A stretch of DNA of 64,000 nucleotides from Struthidea cinerea (GCA_013397865.1 VZTI01004947.1:2409937-2473936), one strand, 5' to 3'. Counted from the stretch's first letter, positions 23,164-34,305 are shown. The notes: a model not told the origin generated them from the letters alone. Program-made: numbers and translations.

Positions 23164-24453
23164 TCATATTTCCGACTCCCTCCTGTACGACCGCTGATCC
23201 AACGCTATTGTGGCTTGAAGCCTGTCGAACTCGTGCCTGTTGTCCGGGCTGAGGTCCTCCAGACCCCGGCTGTCATCATCTTCCTCTTCCTCGTCACGGC
23301 TCATGAAGGCCAGCTCGTTCTCGTAGCAGAAGGAGTTAGTGCTGGGCAGCAGGAATTTGTTCTCCACCAAGTCCTTGGCGCTGCAACGGGGGGTGGATGG
23401 GACCTCGTAGGTTTTGTGGAAGTGAGAATAGTCTACTTTGTACTGGTTTTTCTCCTCGAACAAGACGGGCTCGAAGCGGTGGCCCCACAGGATTTCACTG
23501 GCCAGGTAGGAGCTCCGAGCTTGCGTCGTCATGGCTGTGGCCTCTACCATGCCCTCCAGGATGACGACGATCTCAAAGTCATCTGTCTCCAAGTCCTGGC
23601 GGCTGATCCCAAACAAGGGGCTGTCTTCGTTGATTTCGTGGAGAATGGTGATGGGAGACACCAAGAAAATACGGTCCAAGCCTTTATCAAACCCCACGTC
23701 AATGTCTATTTGGTCGAGTGGGATGTACTCCCCTTCCTCTGTGATCCTGGGCTTAATTAGCTGAGCTCGTACATGGGCTTCTACTATGTGGCTTTTCCGT
23801 AGGTTCCCAACTCTCCACATCAGGCAGAGTTTTCCATCTCTCATCGCCACTACTGCGTTATGGCTGAAAAGTAATGTCTGGGCCCGTTTTTTGGGCCTGG
23901 CCATTTTTGCCATTATTGCACCAATCATGAAAGAGTCAATTATACAGCCCACGATGGACTGAACCACCACCATGAAGACGGCGAGCGGACACTCCTCGGT
24001 CACGCAGCGGAATCCGTACCCAATCGTCGTTTGGGTCTCAATGGAGAACAGAAAAGCAGCCACAAAGCCATTGACCTGCAGAACGCAAGGCTTGAAAGTA
24101 TCGTCTCCACCCGGGTTTTCTAGGTCTCCATGAATGAGTGCAATTAGCCAGAAAATCAGCCCAAACAATAACCAGGACACCAGAAATGCCAGAGAAAAGA
24201 GCAAGAGCATATACCTCCAGCGGATGTCAACACAAGTGGTGAACATGTCTGCAATGTACCTCTGTGGCTTGTCATCCATGTTGGTGAACTCCACATTGCA
24301 CTGACCATTCTTCTTTACAAACCTGTTCCTGCATTTCCTCCTGGTGTGGATTTTCCCATTGCCAAAGCCGTTGATACCTGGCATGGTGGTCAACCTCAGC
24401 CCGTCTTCCTCGGAGGACACGATGCTGTAAGGGTTGACTCTGCCTGTAGTCAT
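23164..24453 (-). CDS. KCNJ12: Inward-rectifier potassium channel Kir2.2 (KCNJ12), complete
   Basis: Strong inward-rectifier K+ channel subunit that forms tetramers in the plasma membrane and holds the resting potential of heart, skeletal muscle and neurons. The 429-residue frame is uninterrupted; human Kir2.2 is about 433. In order: N-terminal segment with YSIVSSEEDG near 9-18; slide helix with IRWRY at 77-81; TM1 about 82-106; extracellular loop with the disulphide cysteines C123 and C155; selectivity filter TIGYGF 143-148; TM2 about 156-182 with D173, the Kir2 rectification aspartate; PIP2-contact residues R78, K183 and RPKKR 186-190; cytoplasmic domain with the polyamine-site acids E225 and E300; ER-export motif FCYENE 375-380; acidic tail 387-394; PDZ ligand SEI at the end. 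MARPKKRAQTLLFSHNAVVA and SRQDLETDDF favour KCNJ12 over KCNJ2. The start is the first ATG in the exon, with G at -3, and matches the Kir2.2 N-terminus. The frame stays open for 39 more codons upstream, but without another ATG. The whole CDS lies in one exon, as in mammals. Confidence 0.97.
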   Translation of the reverse strand: MTTGRVNPYSIVSSEEDGLRLTTMPGINGFGNGKIHTRRKCRNRFVKKNGQCNVEFTNMDDKPQRYIADMFTTCVDIRWRYMLLLFSLAFLVSWLLFGLIFWLIALIHGDLENPGGDDTFKPCVLQVNGFVAAFLFSIETQTTIGYGFRCVTEECPLAVFMVVVQSIVGCIIDSFMIGAIMAKMARPKKRAQTLLFSHNAVVAMRDGKLCLMWRVGNLRKSHIVEAHVRAQLIKPRITEEGEYIPLDQIDIDVGFDKGLDRIFLVSPITILHEINEDSPLFGISRQDLETDDFEIVVILEGMVEATAMTTQARSSYLASEILWGHRFEPVLFEEKNQYKVDYSHFHKTYEVPSTPRCSAKDLVENKFLLPSTNSFCYENELAFMSRDEEEEDDDSRGLEDLSPDNRHEFDRLQATIALDQRSYRRESEI

Positions 24454-24611
24454 CCCTGAGCCAAGCCCACAGTGAAGGTGAAGGGTCTTGCGACTCCCAA
24501 TGTCCCCCTGACCCACCCCTGCCCACCCCCCAAATTCTGCTGCGGTGGAAGAGAAGTCCCGAACTTCCACGTCTTGGCTGCCACGTCACCACACGGATCC
24601 TGTGAGAGGCT
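24454..24611 (-). other. KCNJ12: KCNJ12 5' UTR part of the coding exon
   Basis: This is the stretch between the predicted splice acceptor and the KCNJ12 start codon. Read on the minus strand it has no ATG, so a ribosome scanning this exon would meet the Kir2.2 ATG first. The Kir2.2 frame is open upstream to a GTG at 24568-24570. Those 39 extra codons do not resemble a Kir2 N-terminus and are best treated as untranslated. The same layout, non-coding 5' exons followed by one exon holding all the coding sequence, is known for mammalian KCNJ12. Confidence 0.75.
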
Positions 24612-24637
24612 CTGCAATGAGAAAACAAAGACAGGGC
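24612..24637 (-). other. KCNJ12: Splice acceptor of the KCNJ12 coding exon
   Basis: The minus strand reads TTTGTTTTCTCATTGCAG immediately before 24611, a pyrimidine-rich tract ending in a CAG acceptor. It is the best acceptor in the few hundred bases upstream of the KCNJ12 start. It implies at least one further 5' exon at higher coordinates. Confidence 0.8.
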
Positions 24638-25783
24638 CGTTACCTCTCACGGCACAGGGACCTGAGGGGCTGCTTGGCCAATGGTTCTCATGGGCTACGT
24701 GTTGACTGACAACCACCTACACTGTTCTAATTCTCCCTTCCTTGGCTGCGCTGCTCCCAAAAAACACAGAGGTGAAAGGGAGAAGGTGTTAGAGTTTGTT
24801 CTTTCATGATACAAAGTGAGTGAACAAATCTTATTGCATTTGTGGGACACTCAACAACTCGAGTAGATGAAAAACCTGGAGTTTTTCCACTTCACTTTTC
24901 CCACGAGCTGTGCCACCAGAGAGGAAAGTGAAGAGGCTGAGCTGTTCTCCTTGGGACACAGATATCAATAAAGGTACTCCTGGAAGCGGCTCCATCAGTT
25001 CACATTGCCCGTGCCAGATGGATCGACGCCCAGCCCAGCGCCGACCTTGGAGCACCAGCTTTTCTGGGCTCGAGGGAAAGCACAGGGAGATGTGGATTTA
25101 ACCTCTGTCCCCCTGGCCAGGGATGGGAGAGGACACAGCCAATGTGCAGCCGGTTGGAGAAGGCCCAGGAAGGCACTTGCTCAGGGCAGATGTCCTGAGG
25201 AGCTACTTTCCCAACGTATCCACTGGGACATGGAGCCATCCATGGTCACAGATGGGTTTAGCTGGCCAAGTCTCGTGAAGGAACAACTGCCACTGGGGAA
25301 TGGGGAGCTGTTTTGGTCCCTTCTGGAAGGCTCAGCTGCAGAGTCAAGGACCTACACTCAACTTTGCTTGGGAGAGAGGTGACATGGACATGGGAGAAGT
25401 GGCCCAAGCCTGTTGGGCTCCCTGGTGTAGGTGAGCACGTGGTGGGGGAACCTAGTGACAGCCTGCCAGGCTGCTGGACCCCCCAGCCCCTCATGGGACT
25501 GCATCAGGGAGTGGACAGGATCATGGAGAAGCCATGTGACACATTCCAAGCACCACAGGAACTCTCCACACACCACCCCCTGCCACAGGTCACCCTATTA
25601 TTTAGCGATGTGGGACATGCCACTGAGGGTGGAACTGCCTTGCTGGCAGTGAGACCTGGGCAGCGCAACGACGTGGTGGGGGAGCGGGTGCAGAGCCCCC
25701 CGTGACACCCCAGCTCATGCCTGGAGCTCAGCGAAGCCGCCGGGCTGGACGTGCTGTGCCGGATCCGCCGGCCCGATCGATGC

Positions 25784-25810
25784 GGTCGATTCCAATCGAC
25801 CAATCGATTG
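25784..25810. promoter_or_regulatory. Inverted repeat with ATCGAT and paired CCAAT motifs
   Basis: GGTCGATT and AATCGACC form a perfect 8-base inverted repeat with a 2-base spacer at 25784-25801. It is followed at once by the palindrome AATCGATT (25802-25809). Two CCAAT pentamers start 8 bases apart at 25792 and 25800. It lies about 1.2 kb upstream of the KCNJ12 coding exon, inside the presumed intron. ATCGAT-type motifs can be bound by CUX/ONECUT factors and CCAAT by NF-Y. Whether this site acts is unknown. Confidence 0.3.
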
Positions 25811-26794
25811 CAATCAGCTCCAGCGCCTGGGGACACGCTGGGACAAACACACCCTTTCCATTACACAGTGTCCAGGGCCAGCCAGCGCCAGCACCAGGGA
25901 GCATTGCCAGGCACAACCTGCCTGGGGCTGCGTCATCCCAGCTCGCAATGATACCCTGGACTGCCGTTTACTGAAATGCTCCCCAAATCCAGCCTGAGAA
26001 TCAAGAAATGCTCCAGAAGCCCTGCACCACAAGCAGGAGCACTAAAGCTTGCCCAAACCTCCCAGGTGCTGGACACAGACCCACGTGTGCCACCACCTTA
26101 CACCAAACAACGTTTCCCCCTGCTGCAATCCAGGCACAACCATTTTTTATCCCCAAAGTTGATTTTCTGAGAGCAACAGTTATTTGTTGGCATCTCAGCA
26201 GACCAAGGGATTGCTCACACACTGAACGAGATCATCTCCCTCCTTAGAGCCACAGGGGAGAGTAAAATAGGCACAAACAGTTAATATTAATAGTAAATAT
26301 TTACAACCTTACAGTCTCTGGAAGTCAAACAGGACCAAAGTGGCCTTGCAGAGCTGATCTCTCAGGCCGGCTGCCCAACACTGACCTGGTCTCCCACCCT
26401 GAGTCTTCCTCCTGTTCATCCTGGCTGCATCCATTAATGTTTCTCCTCTTTTTAAAAATGAGATCTGAGCATTTTCAGCCAGAAAAGGATGCTCCTCTAT
26501 CACCCCTCTGGCTCACCCCAGAGCAATGCACCAAATGCTTTTGCCACAGGAGGAATTTAGAGTCCGGTTTTTTAAATTAATTCTAGATGCATTTGAGAAG
26601 TGAACAAAATGCAATGAGCTCCCAGTGACCTGTGAGAGGATTAGCTGGGGTCTGGATTAACTGTGCTGGAAGGGGAGCTGTGCCCGGGTGACTGCGGAGG
26701 CAGCTGCGCTGCCCTCACCTGGGGTGGTGTTTCCAGGGACCCTCAGGCTCCCCGTCACCATCACTGCTCCCTCCTGCCTGCCCCTCTTTCCCCA

Positions 26795-26925
26795 TCCCTC
26801 CTTCCTTCCTTCCTTCCATTCTTGTTTTCTCTGTTTATTCTTTTCTCTCTTCCTTCCTTCTCATCATCATTAGTTTCCTTCCTTCCTTCCTTCCNCTTTC
26901 CCTTTCCCTTTCCCTTTCCTCCCGC
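26795..26925. repeat. Pyrimidine-rich simple repeat with one undetermined base
   Basis: (CTTC)n blocks at about 26800-26816 and 26872-26894 flank a C/T-rich stretch, followed by CCCTTT units to about 26920. Base 26895 is N, so the repeat length is probably not exactly resolved in the assembly. Confidence 0.85.
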
Positions 26926-29853
26926 GTCACACAGAGTTTCAGGGACCCCTCTGCTGCAGGATGATGCCAGGACAGACCCAAGGAGCCGATTCTGTTTCGG
27001 GTCCAGGGAAGTTTTGTGACACAGCTCGTTTCCCATCTGGGACCCCACATTCCCGGACTGAGTCCTTCCCGAAGCTCCTGGGGGGACAGACCCCCCCCGT
27101 CCCAGGCCGGCAGCGGCAGCCTGGGGAGACGGCGGCTAAATAAAGGCAGCAAAGTGGATGTGCCGGAGCAGGCGGCCGCCTGCGGCTCGTCCTTTATTTA
27201 GCACAGTTTTGTTTGGAAATACACTTTCTCGAGTTCGCTGAAAGCTGAATTTCTGGTTTGGTTTAAATTTGAAGGCTGGAGCCCCACGCTGCCGCTGCGG
27301 GAGGCTCAGGCTGGGAGAGGGCTCATGCAAACACATGGAAACCCGTGGCAGGACGGGCTCTGACAGGGGACCAGCTGGGGACAACATCCCCGTGGTCACC
27401 CTACATCTCCTTGGCTCAGGAGTGCATCCTCCAGCACCACCCTGGCATCTCCCCACAGCCAGAACTGCCCCAGGGGGCTGCCAGAGGTGTTACTGGAGGT
27501 TCATTCCCCTTCCTGCCTGCTTCCCGGGCGTTTCACAAACCTGCCTATCACAATTTTCCCTCACAGAAACAAAATCAAAGCTTCCCCTGACAATCACTGC
27601 TCGTTAATCCCACTCCCAGCCCAGCTCCAGCGCAGGCAAACCCATGCTGGCTGTGGGGCAGGACCGGGACCATCCCCTGCCGTTCGTGCCACGCGTCCTG
27701 CGCAGAGCTAACAGTGTTAACATGTGGGAGACAAAACAGGCTCATAATACGAGTTTCGGGAATGAGCGGCCCCCGGCTCCCCGCGGCTCCGAAGGCAGCG
27801 ACGCCGTGGACTGCCCCAGCTAATGAGCTGACAAGAGAGGCAACAACTCCTGCCACGAAACTGCAGCAGCCCAGCTCCCACCGCGGAGCGGTTCCCCGCA
27901 GAGAATCCAAGTGTCTCCAGCAATCTGCCAGCTGCACAGTTAATTTTATTTATTTTTTTCTTAAAAGGGATGTTAAATGTTACGACAATATTGGGAACAG
28001 CCAGCACGCTGGGAAAATGTGTTGAGTGCCGGGGAAGTCATTAGTTAGAGCCGGCTGAATGTGTCAATGCGATTTATCATCACACCTTTCCCTGCACCTC
28101 TGGAGGGGACGTGTTTTGGCTGCCACCCCCCCTCTTGCATCCTCCCAGCGTGGATTATCTCATGGAAGTGTGCAGACAACCGGGCTGCGCTCAGGTGGAA
28201 TCGTCCCTGTGGGGACTCGGAGGAGCTGAGTTTGGGGAGGATGAGTTTGCAGGTCCCCTGTGCGCGGGGCAGGAGAGGTGACCGGCCGGGAGGGGACGGT
28301 GCGAGCAGGTCACACTCGGTGCTGCTGCCTGCCCTGTGCCGGAGATAACGCTGCCCTGCGCCGGGAGATAACGCTGCTATCTCCCGCGGCGATGCCCTTC
28401 ATGCCCCAGCAGCAGGACAGCAATGTCAGCGGCGACGAGGGAGCTCTGTGTGCGGCACAGCCGAGGGAGCCCAAATCTCCCCGGCTCATCCCGTCCCGAC
28501 AAAGCCACCCGGCACCGGGCACCCACCAACCGAGGGGAGGCAGCGGGGCTGGGGGCTCCCCGAGCCATGCCGGGGCAGCAGCAAGGCCTGAAGAACTCCC
28601 TCCTACAACGCCCTGTCTTCGAGCACTGCCGATAAATTAAGGGTCAGCACAAGGCAGGCCAGGTCAGGACATATAAAGAATAAATGAGAATAAATGGCCC
28701 CCTGTTTCCCCTCCGCTGCCGGGGAGGACAGGAAAGAGGCTCCCACCACAGTGCATCCCTAATGAGAAAAAACTGCTCCCTTTTGGCAGGGACACAGGAA
28801 GAAAACAACCACGGGCACACACCCATCCCCAGGACCCCCATGTACTCCCCTATTTCCAACAAGCAGCCGAGAAATCACTGTCTGTGAGCTTTGGTGGCAC
28901 ATGCAGAAGGGAAACTGAGGCACGTGGGACAAGGAAGGCCCTTGGTGGCAAGACCAGAGGTGATGGGGTGCTAGGAGAGACGCTGGCTCATCCCTGTCCC
29001 CCTGAGCCACGTGTGGATGCCACGGGTACGGGAGGAGAAAAAAGGGCCACGTGCAGCATTCGTCACCACTGGGGCCAGGTGGCCTCTGCAGGGTGATGGG
29101 CTTGTGCTTAAGCACCCTAAAACTCCTGCTAAATGTGCCCTGGATCAGAGAGATCCAGGGAAAGAGCCTTTCAGAGGCTGCACTGAGCAGAACCATTTTG
29201 AGCACTCATTCAGCTCCAGCATCCGTGGTGTGATGTGGGGACTGAGCATCCCAGTCCAGCTGCCTCCATGTCTGTTTCAGCTCCAGCACCCATCCCTGTT
29301 CCAGCACCCACACCCTGCACTGACAGGACCCTGGGGCTGTACATCCACCCCCACTGACTCCCACTGCTCCTGGGTGCTGTCCCCCTGCCCAGCTGCAGGA
29401 CAGTGGCAGAGGGATTTGGGAACACCACAGCACCCACTGTCACCCCAAACCACAGCCATCCCTGCCACCCCCCAGGTCCTGAAATCCCATCTCACTCTCC
29501 TGGAAAACACTGGCTATTTTTCCATCTGCTCACATCCATACGCCCGGACAGCGGGACAAGGCTGGGGGGAAGGATGAGGGCAAGGGGGGGGTGCAGGCCT
29601 TGGCAGGGACCACCTGCACCAGGGGCAGCCGAAGGACACCCCAAAACCCCAGGAGATGCAGCCAGACTGCCCTGTCCACATGACACTCACCCAAACCTCT
29701 GGGGTACCCCCTTACCCCACCCCACAGCCCCCTGCAGACCCCCACAGCCCCCCCAGCTTCCCCGGCTCAGAGGACGGGTGTTAATATCCCAGGAAATCTC
29801 CCTGGGAAGGGGCAGAGCCCCAGCTACTTCCCAGAGGAGGGGTCAGCCCTTAC

Positions 29854-29895
29854 CTGGTGTGTGCCCGGGGGGACCCCAGCGCTCCCCGGCCATGG
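29854..29895 (-). other. Candidate small 5' exon of KCNJ12 with an upstream ATG
   Basis: On the minus strand an acceptor-like CCCTGCAG ends at 29896, and a full-consensus donor, CCAG followed by GTAAGG, begins at 29853. Between them lie only 42 bases that start CC-ATG-GCC, an ideal Kozak context (GCAGCCATGG). If joined to the KCNJ12 acceptor at 24611, the reading frame runs through the junction and stops after about eight further codons. That would give a short upstream ORF of roughly 21 residues, out of frame with the channel. The pyrimidine tract before the acceptor is weak, so this may instead be the end of a longer first exon, or chance. Confidence 0.3.
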
Positions 29896-31796
29896 CTGCA
29901 GGGCACAGGGTGCCCCAGGGCCCTGCTGCAGCCCGGGCTGGAGACAGAGAGTTTTAATTGAATTTCTAGATTATCCTGGGGGAGAAATTGTAATCTCCTT
30001 AAATCCAACCTCTGGTCGAGTCCCGTAACCTACTGTCCTGCGCCGGGGAAGGGATTTAGCGAGGGGGAGGGGAGGTTTCCCAGCCTGCTGATGCTCCGGA
30101 CCCTGCACCCAGCAGGATTTGACCTGCAGGACGTCAGAGATCTGCTCCCAGCAGCCCCGGGGCCCTGCAAATTAAGGTTCTGCAGCAGCAATGCCCTGTC
30201 CCCTCTCCCCGTGTCCTGCCACGGTAACCAGTGTCCTAGCAGCCTCAGGAGCTGGTGGGGCTGGGACTGGTGATGGAGATGGCTGATGCTGGATCAGTGG
30301 GGTCTTTGGAGGGTGAAGAGGAGCTCCCCTGGGTGGGACTCATGGCTGGGAGGTGTCCAGCACTTAGAACTGAAACATCACCTAGCCCAGCTGTGCCCAG
30401 GGTGCCGGCGGGTTGTGCAAGTCCCCAAGAAAGTCCCGTTCCCTGCCCAGGCTGTGGTGGGTGCCTCCCTCCCAAAAACATCTATCCCTGGATTGTGTGG
30501 GCCAGAGGGTGTTCTTGGATGGGTCGGTGACCTTGGGGCGTCTCCATCACATGGCTCTGGTCCTTCCTGCTTGTTCCCAAATCCGGATACGTGCTGGGCT
30601 TCAGCTCCAGCCCCAAACCTCCCCAGCGATGGGGCTGAGGCAGATGATGGCAGAGCTGGAATCAGCCGGCCACGCTCCCGCCTGCCATCGCCGGGGCCTC
30701 TGCAGGGATGCGGATTTCTGTTGGGAATGGCAGGTTCCCATCCAGCGCATGCCAAGAGGGTCAGGGGATAGGCAACACCCCTGCCCCAGCCCTGCCCCTG
30801 ACCAAGGGGGGAGCATCCAGCTGCTAAAAACCACCGTGGGAAGAAAGGGAAAAGCGAGGCAGAAAGGGCAAATGTCTCCAAGTGGATTTTATCACCAATC
30901 AGATGGAAACGAGCTGAGGGCCGCAGTGCTGAGGAGTGCCTATCCTGAAGGTACCACCGGTGATTGTAAGCATCCCTGGGATATGACAGGCGTGGATTAT
31001 TTCGAGAGCCCTCTCACACCTCGGGGTGAGAGGCAGGAGATGATGGATCTGGATCCATTCATCCTCGTTCAGCCTGCAGCAAGACTAATCCCGTACCTCC
31101 CGCTTGCCCGGTTCCAACTGAGGCCTCTTTCCCAAATCCCATTACTCCCAAGGCAGGTTTGCACTTGTTCTCACCTAACACAAACCCCCCCACTCCACGA
31201 GCCGTGTCTCTGCTGCAGGGAAATCTCGTGTGTGGGCAGAGCCCACGCCCAGGAAATGTTTATCCTGAAGGCACAACACGTGGCAGGTTGGGAGCGATGG
31301 AGCTGCCAGCCGGAGCCAGGAGCTGTGGGGAGAGTGATGGCATCTCCCCGCGGTGGCAATTCCAGCTGGGAATCTGCATGGAAAGGAGCAGGATGACCAT
31401 GAGAACCAGCTCAGGATACACACATCCCTTCCAGCCAGGAGAGTTGGGATGCAAGCAAGGCTGAGCCATCAACTGCTCATCGGTACCCTCCACTCTTTTT
31501 TGGACCTTAAACCCACTATCATTCCTGCTCCATCAAAACATTAACAATTGCTCAACTCTCGGTGATAAATACAGCCCGTGTCCCGCTATCCCGGGCAGTT
31601 TTCCTGGTTCCATGGCCGTGCCAGAGTAAAGTTGTCATTTCCACCACTGAAATGCTGTGTTTCCAGTGCTCTTTGGCACTGCCGTGGGTTAAGGTGTCGG
31701 CAGAGCCCTACACGTGATTGTTAACCCCAGGAGGAAGGAAACGGGGAGGAAGGACATGCCAAGCTCGGGAAGAGCCGCCCTCCTGGCTCTACTTAC

Positions 31797-31990
31797 CCCG
31801 CGATCGCAGCGAGAGCCGCAGATGCTGAGCCCGGTGCCGGCGGCCGAGGGAGCGGGCGGGCGGCGGGGACTTTGCCGATGTCCTGCCTAATTGCTCCCGA
31901 GCTCAGATTACAGCCTCGCTTCTTCCCTACATGTACAGGAGCTGGCACCTCGGCCGCGGCCCCGGGGAGCCACCGCCAGCGAGGGGGATG
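31797..31990 (-). promoter_or_regulatory. CpG-rich candidate first exon / promoter of KCNJ12
   Basis: About 200 bases are dense in CpG (CGATCGC, GGCGGCC, CCGCGG and similar), against a CpG-poor surround. On the minus strand they end in CGCGG-G then GTAAGTAG, a near-perfect splice donor with its GT at 31796-31795. No acceptor with a pyrimidine tract precedes it, which suits a first exon with a CpG-type promoter. It lies 7.2 kb upstream of the KCNJ12 coding exon in the right orientation. The exon would contain a start-stop element, ATG immediately followed by TAG, at 31932-31927. The upstream boundary given is arbitrary. Confidence 0.45.
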
Positions 31991-32113
31991 TGCACCTTCA
32001 GTGGCATTTCCAAGGGGCAGGGACGGGAACCGCGGTGTGACAGTGGTGGGGAGCACAAGATGCCTTAGTGGTCTCAGGGGCATTGGAATAGAAGCAGCTG
32101 GAGGGGATTTCAG

Positions 32114-32310
32114 AGATTTTTGGGAAGCAAAGGACCAGCCAGAAGGATGAGACGCATTCCAAATTGGTGGATCAGACAGTGGTGCCAAGCAGTCAGTGTT
32201 CCAAGGAAAGACCACTTTGTTCTTGCTATTTAATGATGGCCATGACACAAACCCCATCTTCTCAGGAGAGGAAGAAAAATCCCCGTCCTTTTCTCTTGGG
32301 GGTGTCCAAC
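32114..32310 (+). repeat. Copy A of a diverged dispersed repeat pair
   Basis: This segment aligns over about 190 bases with 34104-34305 in the same orientation. Shared blocks include GACCAGCCAGAAGGA near the left end and CAGGAGAGGAAGAAAAATC near the right end, with roughly two thirds of bases equal by eye and several small indels. I do not recognise the family. It could be an old transposon or LTR remnant or a local duplication. There is no ORF in common. Confidence 0.6.
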
Positions 32311-34103
32311 TCCCCTGGCACACTCGTGATGCTGTCCAGCATCTCCAAGACAAAAAAGGCCCGTGCTCTGTTTTTGCAGCTATTAGTTTTCCTCCAGCTC
32401 GTGGCTCTGCCCACACCAGTTCATGAGTTTCAGTGTCTTCCAAATCTTGTGAGGGCTCCCTTTAAAGCTCTCATTCCTCAAGCGGAGCCTGGTTGGAGGA
32501 AACCTCCTTCCCAGAGGTAACAGGTTTCTGTCCCCATGTTTCTGCCCTTTCAACCCTTCCTTGCTGTCCCCGGAGAGTTGGACAACCCCAAACTTCAGGC
32601 ATGACCCCAAACCCAAGTAGCTGAAGGGCAGCAAAGGCAGGGCAGGTTATTTTGGGGACTGTCTTTATCTGCTGCATGAAGATTTAGCACAGGCGTTGCA
32701 TAACACTGGGGGGGTCACTGCTCCCATCCCCTCTCGCCGTCAGAGATCAGAGACTCAATTAATCCTCCCTCATTCCCTGCCCACGGGGACCAGCCATGGG
32801 TGCCCTCTCAGCCTGGCCCTGGCAGCAAGAAGTCAAATCTCTGCCCGACGTCAGCATCCATTGATGTTGGTAGCCCACAGCCTGGGGGTGAGGTCCTGTG
32901 GGACACCCCACTGCCACATCCTAGGGCACCCATTGCCACCACTCAGGCCACTCATTGTCCCTCCCAGGCCACCCACCTTGCTCGGAAAGCCCTGTTCAAA
33001 TTGAGGTGGCCATGAAGGAACCCGACAGACAGACACCGAGGTCCCTAACATGACTCAGTATTTCTGTGCCCCAACCTTGGGTTCTGTTGTTAAGGGGCTC
33101 AGCAGACGCAGAGACACCTGTGGCAGAGATCTGGGCATTTAAGGCATTTAAAAGGCCATTTTTAAACCACCAGGGTTTGGTGCACATCTGCCCGTGCTCC
33201 CTCCCTGCTCCTTCGCACAGAGCAGGTCACTGGTGGGTGGCTCACTCAGGCACGCACTGCAGGATCACAACAGCAATGAAGGGATCCCTATTTTTTTTGG
33301 CCAGCCCTAAAATAACAACCCCCACGTGTGTCCTTGGGCAACCCTACAATGAACAAGGCGAGTGCAAAGCCTGGCGTTGGCGAACCCGGGCACTGCTGTG
33401 TGTGCACACATGGGCTGACAAGGAGAAGGGCACCAGCAGGCAAACCCAAAATGCTGCCAAGGGAAGATTTGGGGAGGTAAAGGTGGTGTTGTGCTGCTGC
33501 CACCCACAAGAGCTTGCAGAACCTCTGGGGCCCTGGTCCTGCCCACCAGCATCCCTTGAGCAGTAAAAATAGACATCACACAGCATCCTGGCATGGCTGG
33601 GTGGCTGCGATGGCAATGGGAGGGCAGAGAGCAAAAGGACCCCATGGCTGGGACAGGGGCCAAGTCTGGTGGCATTGGGGAGGATGACAAGTCCGGTGGC
33701 ATTGGGACACGGTGACATGCCCCTGGTGAAGAGCCTCATGGAGAGTTACACAACGCCTGCCCTTGGCTGTGTGCGCCGTGCGTGCTCCTATCGACACGGC
33801 CCCGGCCGCCCTCCGACATCCCCGCGGGCACAGAACTCTGCAAGTGGTGTAAATGCAAGTGCACGTGAGCAGGGGACCTGCTCCAGCCCCCCCCCCTTAA
33901 AGCCTGGACCTCCTGCAGTGGTCACCAGCCATGCACCAGCATCCCACTGTCCCCTGGCTCGGCTGTGCTGATGGCAGGGGGTCAGGAGGGCTGGGATGGT
34001 GCTGTGTGGAGCAGGGGGAACAGGGCAGGCACCCACCCCCAGCATCCTGCTGGGAAAATACAGTGGCGAAGGCACTGCATGGCCCCCACCCAGGGACTTC
34101 TAG

Positions 34104-34305
34104 AACGTGAAAGACCAGCCAGAAGGACGCAACAAATTCAAACCTGGGGGATGTGATACCAGATTAGAGCAAGGCAGTAAGTGCTGTAAGCAGGACCTTG
34201 GTTCTTTGGTCTTGTCACTTAATGAGGTCTGTGACCCAAAACCACCCTCAAGCCTATTCCAGGAGAGGAAGAAAAATCACCCTCTTTTTCTGTTGGAGGG
34301 GAAAA
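34104..34305 (+). repeat. Copy B of a diverged dispersed repeat pair
   Basis: Partner of the copy about 2 kb to the left, in direct orientation. It shares the same first and last blocks but has an extra stretch of about ten bases before the CAGGAGAGGAAG block. The flanks of the two copies do not align. That favours an interspersed element over duplication of a larger segment. Confidence 0.6.

Noticed and set aside
23215..23760. 181-codon plus-strand ORF opposite KCNJ12
   Set aside because: It is the antisense shadow of the well-supported KCNJ12 coding exon.
23164..24453. Assignment as KCNJ2 (Kir2.1) instead of KCNJ12
   Set aside because: The N-terminus, the RPKKRAQTLL segment, SRQDLETDD and the acidic C-terminal region agree with Kir2.2. 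Kir2.1 has KPKKRNETLV and a different tail.
24451..24570. N-terminally extended KCNJ12 start at 24570
   Set aside because: The codon there is GTG. The added residues do not resemble a Kir2 N-terminus, and the ATG at 24453 matches the start of Kir2.2.
30413..31396. 327-codon plus-strand ORF, the longest after KCNJ12
   Set aside because: It does not resemble any family I know and has no conserved-looking motif. It overlaps other equally long random frames in GC-rich DNA.
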